A stretch of 5,843 nucleotides of DNA, taken from assembly GCA_030765325.1 (NCBI GenBank), contig JAVCCT010000126.1, positions 1 through 5,843 of the forward strand, read 5' to 3'. Both the position numbers and the translations under genes were made by a program. Below are positions 1-5,475 of this stretch, one piece after another. The notes beneath the pieces were generated by a model that did no database searches, had not been told where the DNA came from, and saw only the letters and a program-made list of their open reading frames with translations. Within the stretch, counting starts at the first letter, position 1. Each line of letters begins with the position of its first letter. The DNA is from Candidatus Stygibacter frigidus (GTDB lineage: Bacteria > Cloacimonadota > Cloacimonadia > Cloacimonadales > TCS61).

Positions 1-772
1 ACAGCTTGGTTGCTTTGGGGCTTACATTCATCCCTTTGATAAATACTGGCGCACAGAACTGCAGATCGCCTTTTTGCACCAGCAGATATATCGTGATTTC
101 TGGGATGATTACAACAATGAATGGCTGGAAGAATATCTCCCCGACAATATAGGACTGTCAACCAGTGAAAATGCCTGGCAGGTGGCACCTCAGATCAGCT
201 TCATTCATGATAATTCGCTCTATGGCAGCGTTGGCCCCGTATCTGGCTGGAGAGGCTACCTTAATTTCAAGCATGCCTTCTCTACTGATGAATCATATTC
301 CTTTGCCTATACTGATCTACGCAAATATTTCTTTTTTGCCAAACGCTATGCCTGGGCAAACCGCCTTCTTGCAGGTTGGATTAATGGTGACATATCCAGT
401 GAATTTGACCTGATTGGTTTCTATGGAGTGCGTGGTTTTGATGATGAAGAACTCACCGGTAAGAATAAGATCATGCTCAGTACAGAATTTAGATTCCCGC
501 TCATTGATAATCTCTCCCTCGCATTCCCCCTGCCGATAAGATTTTATGGTATTCGAGGTTCCGCCTTTGCTGATCTGGGGGCTGTCTGGAATAAGGGTGA
601 TGATTTTAATTTCTCTACAAAAGGTACTCTGGTAGATCCCAAAATGGGATTCGGTTTCGGTCCCCGCATGAATATGGGTTACTTCGTCCTAAAATTTGAT
701 ATTGCCTGGGCAACAGATATAACGAATACATCCAAACCCAAATACTACATCTGGCTTATCGAAGATTTCTAA
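1..772 (+). CDS. Omp85/BamA-family outer-membrane beta-barrel protein, C-terminal part (5' end outside window)
   Basis: The frame is open from base 2, so this is the last 256 residues of a larger protein. It has the hallmarks of the Omp85 (surface antigen D15) barrel. A GPVSGWR segment lies near fragment residue 80. A GVRGF motif at 425-439 (residues 142-146) is the conserved VRGF/Y signature of the L6 loop that folds into the barrel, and it is followed by the usual DDEELTG and a strand ending EFRFPL. Next come a strand resembling RGSAFADLGAVW and a final strand ending in an aromatic residue (EDF), as expected for a substrate of the barrel-assembly machinery. Members insert or translocate proteins at the outer membrane. 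In some FCB proteins this barrel follows a TolB-like propeller instead of POTRA domains. The N-terminus is not visible, so BamA, TamA and a propeller-barrel fusion cannot be told apart. No clear hairpin terminator follows the stop. Confidence 0.85.
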   Translation, partial: QLGCFGAYIHPFDKYWRTELQIAFLHQQIYRDFWDDYNNEWLEEYLPDNIGLSTSENAWQVAPQISFIHDNSLYGSVGPVSGWRGYLNFKHAFSTDESYSFAYTDLRKYFFFAKRYAWANRLLAGWINGDISSEFDLIGFYGVRGFDDEELTGKNKIMLSTEFRFPLIDNLSLAFPLPIRFYGIRGSAFADLGAVWNKGDDFNFSTKGTLVDPKMGFGFGPRMNMGYFVLKFDIAWATDITNTSKPKYYIWLIEDF

Positions 773-898
773 AATAATATCCTGTTTTTATAGTTTATAC
801 TCGTTTATTGCATTTATTTTGCATATTCTTGCATAAAAATACGTTGACAGCTATTTTTATAATTGATTCTTTTGTCTTAGTAAAAATAAGGATGTAAT
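773..898. other. Intergenic region between the Omp85 gene and the ATPase/RloB pair
   Basis: This is a 126-bp A/T-rich spacer. It should hold the promoter of the ATPase gene, because base composition changes strongly across it. The only pieces I can point to are weak: TTGCAT (829-834) with a 17-bp spacer to TATTTT (852-857). A perfect TTGACA (844-849) and a perfect TATAAT (858-863) are also present, but only 8 bp apart, too close to work together. A Shine-Dalgarno sequence AAGGA (888-892) lies 6 bp before the ATPase start codon. I see no terminator hairpin for the upstream gene. Confidence 0.3.
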
Positions 899-2173
899 AT
901 GATATTAAATTTCAGCGTTACGAATTATCTGTCTTTCAAGGAAAAAGAAACAATATCATTTATTGCTAATGCAGATAGCAATCAAAGAGATTTCTATATT
1001 GAAACTAGAGGGAAATACGATATTCTTAAAATGGCTGGTATTTTCGGAGCTAATGCTTCCGGAAAAACAAATTTATTAGTAGCAATATCACGATTACAAG
1101 ACATCGTTATAGAAGATGATCAAAAAATTGAAGACAAAATAAAGCGCCCTGCATTTGAATTTGATCAGACCTCAAAGAATAATGCTTCTACCTTTGAAAT
1201 TTCATTTTATCTTGAGATGCGATTCGATTATAAAATAGTGTTTAATGATAATCAAATACTGATGGAAGAACTATTTCATTATAACCCTAATAAAGCAAAA
1301 GTTTTTCATAGAGAAGTAAATGACATTGGAATCTCTAAACTTAATTTTGGTAGTAAAATTAATATTAATAATGATACAGTATCTGCATTGAAAAGCTACC
1401 TGATAAAAAACCGAAGTCTTATTGCTGCTATTGGTAAAGTAGAATTAAATATAAAAGAACTTATTATTCCTCGAATGTGGTTTTATACTTATTTGAGACC
1501 AATATTTTCAAATAATAATAATTTTCGTAATCTTGCCCTATCTCTTCTACAAAAGGATCCAGAACTAAAACTAAATATCATAGAATATCTAAAAAGAGCT
1601 GATTATAATATTTCAGATTTCGTGGTTAAAAATTTGGAAATTCCTGAGGATATAATCAACCATATTAAACCTGATAATGAAGATTTAGTTAAAAAGATGC
1701 TAAAACAGAAGGAAATTACATTTAATCATTTAATTACTACCGTAAACGGGCAAGCTGAATATACTCTTAATGAAGGATTAGAATCTGCTGGAACTATCAC
1801 TTATTTTAGCTATGCTGTTATTCTTAGCTATTTTCAAAAGTATAATGGTATTCTTGTTATTGATGAAATTGAATCTTCACTTCATCCGGAATTATTTCAG
1901 TTCTTTATAGATTCATTCATGCTAAATACAAAGAATTCCCAGCTTATTTTCACCTCCCACTACCTCCCATTTCTGGAAGATCAAGAAGATGTACGTAAAG
2001 ACGTAATCTGGTTCACCAATAAACGTGATGACGGCTCTACTGAACTATATTCTCTTAAAGATTTCGCTCTCAGAAAAGAACTTAATTTCTATCGCGCCTA
2101 TAAAGTAGGTAAATTCGATGCCAAACCAATTCTTGGTTCTGCCATTGTACCATTGAATGATTATGAAAAATAA
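899..2173 (+). CDS. AAA15/ABC-type ATPase, RloA/AbiLi-like, first gene of a defence-type pair
   Basis: This 424-residue protein has the full ABC/SMC-like ATPase motif set of the COG1106 (AAA15, RloA/AbiLi-like) family. The N-terminus has the typical FxVxNYLSFK strand of RecF/OLD-type ATPases. Walker A is GANASGKT (residues 50-57). A signature-like ESAGT lies at 295-299. Walker B is ILVIDEIE with D322 and E323, followed by SSLHP, and the switch histidine is H354 in FTSH. The C-terminus (YKVGKFDAKPILG) is typical of the family. The start is set by AAGGA six bases upstream. The stop overlaps the next gene by 17 bp, implying translational coupling. Such ATPases are thought to sense infection and control a partner nuclease, here the RloB-like protein. 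The gene is very A/T-rich up to about 1920 and less so afterwards. The ATPase call is strong; the defence role is inferred from the pairing. Confidence 0.9.
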   Translation: MILNFSVTNYLSFKEKETISFIANADSNQRDFYIETRGKYDILKMAGIFGANASGKTNLLVAISRLQDIVIEDDQKIEDKIKRPAFEFDQTSKNNASTFEISFYLEMRFDYKIVFNDNQILMEELFHYNPNKAKVFHREVNDIGISKLNFGSKININNDTVSALKSYLIKNRSLIAAIGKVELNIKELIIPRMWFYTYLRPIFSNNNNFRNLALSLLQKDPELKLNIIEYLKRADYNISDFVVKNLEIPEDIINHIKPDNEDLVKKMLKQKEITFNHLITTVNGQAEYTLNEGLESAGTITYFSYAVILSYFQKYNGILVIDEIESSLHPELFQFFIDSFMLNTKNSQLIFTSHYLPFLEDQEDVRKDVIWFTNKRDDGSTELYSLKDFALRKELNFYRAYKVGKFDAKPILGSAIVPLNDYEK

Positions 2174-2846
2174 TTTGCGTTCACTTCCGCTCTCGATAGC
2201 AGTTATTTCAGAAGGAGATACCGAAGGCTGGTATTTGAGACAATTAAAATCCGCTGAAAGACTTAATTTCGATATTTTTCCCAAAGAAGGAAGAAACCTT
2301 GTTGGTATGAAAAACAAACTCCAAAATCTCCTCTCCCAAAATATATATGACTACATTTTCTGCCTGGTTGATATGGATACGAAATTAGATGGTGCAGAAA
2401 AGACAAAATACCAGAATTTTAAACAATATACTCAAACTCACGAAAATGTCCACATTATTGAATCTCAACCTTGTTTTGAATATTGGTTCTATCTACATAA
2501 AGCTGACTTCTCAGCTAAATTTTTCAGAACCTGGAAAAATGAACAGCCTTTGAAACCTGAGATATTAAAAATCATTCCTGCTTATGAAAAGTCCAAAAAT
2601 TTCTATTATTCGAAATCTGGTCAGGGCTTATATAACTTATTGAAACCTTGTTTATTGTCTGCTACACTAAACAGCTTCAAACTCAAAAATAACAATAAAT
2701 ATCACTATTGCCAGTTTTTCACTTTGTTCGGTCTTATTTTATGCCTTAAAGTTAAACCGGATAATGAAAATAATTTCTTCATGTGCCTTAATGAAAATCA
2801 ACTCTGTGACTTTATCAGCAACTTTTTACTTACATATACTAAATAA
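2157..2846 (+). CDS. rloB: RloB-family Toprim-like protein (probable nuclease effector), AbiLii-like
   Basis: This 229-residue protein fits the RloB family (about 200-230 residues), which has a Toprim-like metal-binding core. Visible motifs are ISEGDTE near the N-terminus with E19 as the Toprim glutamate, the acidic pair D72/D74 in LVDMDT, and the family hallmark ESQPCFEYWFYLH at residues 102-114 (usually SNPCFELWLLLH). These acidic positions match those that bind metal in Toprim nucleases, so the active site looks intact. The last 60 or so residues are rich in Asn, Phe and Cys, and I recognise no motif there. The start lies inside the end of the ATPase gene (ATGATTATG; starts possible at 2157 or 2163) with no clear ribosome binding site, as expected for coupled translation. 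The analogy is to RloA/RloB genes found near type I restriction loci, lactococcal AbiL, and the ATPase-Toprim logic of PARIS and OLD. Nuclease activity is inferred. Confidence 0.82.
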   Translation: MIMKNNLRSLPLSIAVISEGDTEGWYLRQLKSAERLNFDIFPKEGRNLVGMKNKLQNLLSQNIYDYIFCLVDMDTKLDGAEKTKYQNFKQYTQTHENVHIIESQPCFEYWFYLHKADFSAKFFRTWKNEQPLKPEILKIIPAYEKSKNFYYSKSGQGLYNLLKPCLLSATLNSFKLKNNNKYHYCQFFTLFGLILCLKVKPDNENNFFMCLNENQLCDFISNFLLTYTK

Positions 2847-2874
2847 CTATCTTTTATAATAATAACTTTTGCCC

Positions 2875-3273
2875 CTACTTTTCTATACTCCGTTCAAATA
2901 TCTCAAATATATCGCGTGGAAGTCTGCGTGGTTTGCCATTATTAGCATACACACCCTCGATTGTGATGCGACTGCATAATTCATCGTCCACATACATCTC
3001 CTGCTGCCATAATCCACGTAACCTGCTGCCTGACACGACCCAGCTTTTTATCAGGACTACTGATTCCAATTGAATACCTTTAATAAAATCAATCTCGGCT
3101 TTTGTGATAAAAATAGCTATTCCGCGTCTCTGTAACTCACGGATCGGTAGATCAACATCTTCCAGAAATATTGACCTCGCCTCTTCATATAAATGAAGAT
3201 AGTTTGCATTGTTCAAATGACCATAAATATCACATTCATAGCCAAATACTTTGCGCCTGTATTCATGCACCAT
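2875..3273 (-). CDS. YbgC/FadM-like acyl-CoA thioesterase (4HBT hotdog fold)
   Basis: This 132-residue protein is the usual length for a single-domain hotdog thioesterase of the 4-hydroxybenzoyl-CoA thioesterase (4HBT) family. Near the N-terminus it has ECDIYGHLNNANYLHLYEEAR, in which D15 is the catalytic aspartate of the DxxGHxNNxxY motif. The following segment (AIFITKAEIDFIKGIQL) and the central strands with IKSWV and RGLWQQEMY fit the family. It should hydrolyse cytoplasmic acyl-CoA thioesters; the chain length cannot be told from sequence. The start is supported by a strong Shine-Dalgarno AAGGAGA (3279-3285 on the minus strand) five bases upstream. It is convergent with the rloB gene, leaving only 28 bp between the two stop codons, and appears to be a single-gene unit with its own promoter. 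Its base composition resembles the barrel gene more than the defence pair. Confidence 0.88.
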   Translation of the reverse strand: MVHEYRRKVFGYECDIYGHLNNANYLHLYEEARSIFLEDVDLPIRELQRRGIAIFITKAEIDFIKGIQLESVVLIKSWVVSGSRLRGLWQQEMYVDDELCSRITIEGVYANNGKPRRLPRDIFEIFERSIEK

Positions 3274-3308
3274 CGCATTCTCCTTACGTTTACTTTCTTT
3301 CTGCTTCT

Positions 3309-3337
3309 ATCTCACAATCCACTCACATATCTGTCAA
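3309..3337 (-). promoter_or_regulatory. Candidate sigma-70-type promoter for the thioesterase gene
   Basis: Read on the minus strand, a perfect TTGACA (3337-3332) is followed after 17 bp by TGAGAT (3314-3309), which keeps the first T and final AT of the -10 consensus but is otherwise weak. It lies about 36 bp upstream of the start codon, with the Shine-Dalgarno between. The -35 box is convincing and the -10 box is not. Confidence 0.35.
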
Positions 3338-3422
3338 GTTTTGTTAATTTCAGCGATTAATGCGACACCACGAGACTGTTCAATCTTTGTGGTTAATTTA
3401 TCCCTGAAGGGGATTCACTATT

Positions 3423-3461
3423 TTAGCCCCAGATCGGCACGAAGTGACTACCTGGGGCTAA
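3423..3461. repeat. Inverted repeat 1 of the palindromic intergenic element
   Basis: TTAGCCCCAG (3423-3432) pairs perfectly with CTGGGGCTAA (3452-3461), a 10-bp stem with a 19-nt loop. The loop contains a small nested CAC-GAA-GTG stem. A further small TCCC/GGGA hairpin lies just to the left at 3401-3413. There is no T-run on either strand, so this is not an ordinary intrinsic terminator. Confidence 0.75.
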
Positions 3462-3472
3462 TGTCAAAAGCC

Positions 3473-3524
3473 CACATCAGCCCCCAAACACCGCCGCAAC
3501 CGGTGTTTGGAGGAGGTGAATGTG
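3473..3524. repeat. Inverted repeat 2 of the palindromic intergenic element
   Basis: CCAAACACCG (3484-3493) pairs perfectly with CGGTGTTTGG (3501-3510) around a 7-nt loop. An outer CACAT (3473-3477) pairs with ATGTG (3520-3524) across an imperfect middle, giving a long hairpin of about 52 nt. It lies only 11 bp after the first inverted repeat. No T-run follows. It could be a REP-like dispersed palindrome, a structured RNA or a relic of a small mobile element. Confidence 0.7.
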
Positions 3525-3560
3525 AGGTGGTAAATTTCACAAAAATTGAAACCCTTCGAT

Positions 3561-3597
3561 GTTATCAATAACTGCCCGAACAGTTTCTGTTATTAAC
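3561..3597. repeat. Cluster of short A/T-rich palindromes
   Basis: GTTAT-CA-ATAAC (3561-3572) and GTTATTAAC (3589-3597) are each self-complementary, and between them AACTG (3570-3574) pairs with CAGTT (3581-3585) around CCCGAA. It could be an operator pair or a weak hairpin at the edge of the palindromic element. Short A/T palindromes arise easily by chance. Confidence 0.3.
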
Positions 3598-3718
3598 AAT
3601 TTCATGCAAAATACGTCGCTTCCCTTCATATTAAAAATAATATTTAAAGTGAAAAAAACGGATAGTACAATTTTGCTATAGAAATAATTCCGGCGATGAT
3701 AACACATTTTAGTTTCAT

Positions 3719-3736
3719 TGTGACAATTTTGTTACA
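3719..3736. promoter_or_regulatory. Imperfect palindrome, possible activator site upstream of the sigma-54 motif
   Basis: TGTGACAA-TT-TTGTTACA has two 8-bp half-sites that match as inverted repeats at seven of eight positions. Its centre is roughly 195 bp upstream of the start site predicted from the -24/-12 motif, within the range where sigma-54 enhancer-binding proteins bind. The spacing differs from the classic CRP site (TGTGA-N6-TCACA), so I do not assign a regulator. Confidence 0.35.
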
Positions 3737-3799
3737 TATAATTTATATCTATTATTAATAAGACTTTTGCGTATTATCATAAAATCTTTCTACTAATAG

Positions 3800-3818
3800 A
3801 CACTTTATTGTGTTACAT
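3800..3818. promoter_or_regulatory. Second possible operator sharing TGTTACAT with the upstream palindrome
   Basis: ACAC-TTTATT-GTGT (3800-3813) is a small inverted repeat. It runs into TGTTACAT (3811-3818), an exact copy of the octamer at 3730-3737, 81 bp upstream. The shared octamer is the only reason to connect the two. It could be chance in A/T-rich DNA. Confidence 0.25.
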
Positions 3819-3895
3819 TATAGTAGCATTTATATTTATTGGATTGATGATTGATAAGTTACTTATTATAAAGAGCTTGACATAATTTTTGATGA

Positions 3896-3924
3896 TTGGC
3901 ACGCTTATTGCATTAGTATATATT
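3896..3924 (+). promoter_or_regulatory. Overlapping near-consensus sigma-70 promoter
   Basis: TTGGCA (3896-3901) and TATATT (3919-3924) each match their consensus at five of six positions and are exactly 17 bp apart. The -35 box is the same DNA as the -24 box of the sigma-54 motif, so the two polymerase forms could not use the site at the same time. TATATT is common by chance in such A/T-rich sequence, which weakens this call relative to the sigma-54 motif. Confidence 0.4.
3897..3912 (+). promoter_or_regulatory. Sigma-54 (-24/-12) promoter motif
   Basis: TGGCACG-CTTA-TTGCA matches the RpoN consensus TGGCAC-N5-TTGCA at every specified position, with the invariant GG (3898-3899) and GC (3910-3911) correctly spaced. 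The predicted start is near 3923, giving a leader of about 30 nt before the ATG at 3953. Ten or more fixed bases make a chance match unlikely in a window this size, and it is correctly placed and oriented. If used, transcription would need an AAA+ enhancer-binding activator. An overlapping sigma-70-like promoter is an alternative. Confidence 0.65.
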
Positions 3925-3952
3925 AGAAAAAGTGTGAACAGGTGGTGATGTA

Positions 3953-4297
3953 ATGAAAAAGGAAATGTTGGTCTTATTGTTATTTGTGATGCTGGGAATT
4001 ATGCTGAATGCCGGGAGTATATCTGGTAATGTAGCTGTTACTGGAGAAGAACCGATATCTTGTGATATATTTCTGAGCCATCCCAATCCTAATATGGTAG
4101 TACAGATAATCCCAGTGAATTCTGGAGAAGAATACAGTTTTACAGATGTATATCCTGGAGTATATCTGGTTCAGATTATGCCTCAGTCGCCCCATTATCT
4201 GCCGGAATTTTATCCAGGTGTTCCAGATCCTGCCTCGGCAGAATTATTATACCTTAATAATGCAAGTGATGAACTAACTGATATAGATTCCTGTTAG
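3953..4297 (+). CDS. Secreted repeat surface protein, N-terminal fragment (frame broken near 4288)
   Basis: This reading frame encodes 114 residues. It starts at an ATG with Shine-Dalgarno AGGTGGTG (3940-3947) five bases upstream. Residues 1-20 form a signal peptide: a KK-containing start, a hydrophobic run (LVLLLFVMLGIML), and probable cleavage after A20. From residue 22 it begins a beta-sandwich repeat starting SISGNV, with the YSFTDVYPGVYLVQI pattern of CarboxypepD_reg/SpaA-like modules (glycine-initiated strand, then PGxY). The frame ends in DIDSC-stop, exactly where sister repeats read IDFLL or IDFQL. Adding one T restores IDFLLEYQ and joins it to the downstream frame. It is therefore the first fifth of a 616-residue protein, not a complete small gene. 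Unless the missing base is a sequencing error, the product would be a short exported stub without its sorting domain. Confidence 0.8.
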   Translation: MKKEMLVLLLFVMLGIMLNAGSISGNVAVTGEEPISCDIFLSHPNPNMVVQIIPVNSGEEYSFTDVYPGVYLVQIMPQSPHYLPEFYPGVPDPASAELLYLNNASDELTDIDSC

Positions 4298-5475
4298 AAT
4301 ATCAGGAAACACAAATTGGTGGCGAGATCAGTGGAACAGTTCTTACAGAGACAAGCACACCAGTTGCAGGGCTGGAAGTATATTTTTATGGAATATATGG
4401 CTCTTACTGGAACACTTACATGACGGTAACGAATGAGTCAGGTGAGTTCAGTTTTTCAGAAGTAATTCCTGGTACTTATATAATGTTCCTGGAGCAGTAT
4501 CCTGGTTATCAACATTATTTCTGGGAAGATTGTCATAGTATGCAACAGGCAGATATTATTGATATTCAACCTGGAATGGTACTTGAAGATCTTGTTTTAC
4601 AACTTGTACCAGCACCCAATTTTACAGTGAGTGGAACAGTTCGCGAAAGTTCAGGTGGGAATACCTTCCCCGTGGAAAGTGCTTTAGTATCAGGATATGC
4701 CATGAATTGCTGGGGAGATGGTGAATTTTTCCAGGTTATCACTGATGAATATGGTCATTACAATGCCGTTACCAGTAGTGGAAGATATTGGCTTTACAGC
4801 ACAAAAAATGGCTACTTTGATCAATACTGGGAAGGAGTGGGCAGCTTTGATGATGCCACTCCGCTGCATATTAATCAGGATCTGGAAAATATTGATTTTC
4901 TGCTGACTTCTACACAAGATCCTCAAGATAATAGTATATCAGGTAATATCAGTGCTGATGGTGAAGAGCCTGGAATTCCATGTCTGGTGATCGTGATCGC
5001 CAGTGATGAAGATGATGACTGGAGCGAAACCACTCTTTCAGAATCCAGTGGATATTATTATATCGATGAAATCCCGGCAGGTGAATATTATGTGGTAATG
5101 ATGACAACAACTACGCCCCCTGTATATTATCCGGAGGGATATGATTGGGAAAATGCTGAAATAGTTAATATTGAAGGTAATGTTACCGGAATAGATTTTC
5201 AGTTGGATAATATGTCCCAGAATGGAGTATTCACGATAGATGGTGTAATTACCGATTCCGATCGTGATCCAATTGCTGGAGCCTCAGTAATATTTTTTAA
5301 TGAGCAGGGTTTCCCAGTCAGCTATGGTATCAGTAATGCTGAAGGGGATTATAGTGCTGTATCAATCGAGACGGGCAATTATTCCATACTCGCAAGTAAG
5401 ATTTTTTATGAAAGCGAAAATGTAGAGTTATCAATTACTGAAGACGATTCGCTTGATTTTGTTATCACTCAAATA
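4016..5475 (+). repeat. About five tandem beta-sandwich domain repeats within the surface protein
   Basis: Units begin near 4016, 4315, 4621, 4933 and 5230, about 100 codons each. The first and fourth are the most alike (SISGNVAVTGEEP and SISGNISADGEEP; AGTATATC-GGTAAT matches at DNA level). The second and third share an exact 13-bp AGTGGAACAGTTC at 4330-4342 and 4630-4642, exactly 300 bp apart. This indicates growth by internal duplication and gives substrate for repeat-number change by recombination. Confidence 0.7.

Larger units (their letters stand above)
3286..3952. other. Long non-coding region between divergent genes
   Basis: These 667 bp separate the minus-strand thioesterase from the plus-strand surface-protein gene. 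I find no credible protein-coding gene in it. The left half (about 3356-3530) is distinctly GC-richer and palindromic, and holds the two hairpins described separately. The right half (about 3600-3895) is A/T-rich and carries small palindromes that could bind regulators, ending in the promoter motif at 3896-3924. The run GTTCAATCTTTGTGGTTAAT (3378-3397) and the hairpins look like a dispersed intergenic element rather than unique sequence. That is an impression from pattern memory and has not been tested. Confidence 0.6.

Noticed and set aside
844..863. Perfect TTGACA and TATAAT boxes upstream of the ATPase gene
   Set aside because: They are only 8 bp apart, far short of the 16-18 bp needed, so they cannot form a single sigma-70 promoter.
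3423..3524. CRISPR array, integron attC site or intrinsic terminator
   Set aside because: The two inverted repeats differ in sequence, there are no regularly spaced direct repeats, no GTTRRRY/RYYYAAC-type attC core pair is evident, and no T-run follows either hairpin.
3251..3571. A 106-codon plus-strand reading frame across the thioesterase start and the palindromic element
   Set aside because: It overlaps the start and ribosome binding site of a well-supported gene on the other strand, has no Shine-Dalgarno, and its sequence is just a translation of palindromic intergenic DNA with no recognisable domain.
3719..3736. Classic CRP/FNR binding site
   Set aside because: The half-sites TGTGA and TTACA are separated by 8 bp, not the 6 bp of the CRP consensus, and the FNR core TTGAT-N4-ATCAA is absent.
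3877..3882. TTGACA as the -35 box of the surface-protein promoter
   Set aside because: At 17-18 bp spacing the -10 position reads CACGCT or ACGCTT, which is not a -10 box. The motif just downstream explains the promoter better.
4282..4297. Programmed ribosomal frameshift joining the two surface-protein frames
   Set aside because: The overlap has no slippery heptamer and no obvious downstream stimulatory hairpin. A single missing T explains it more simply.
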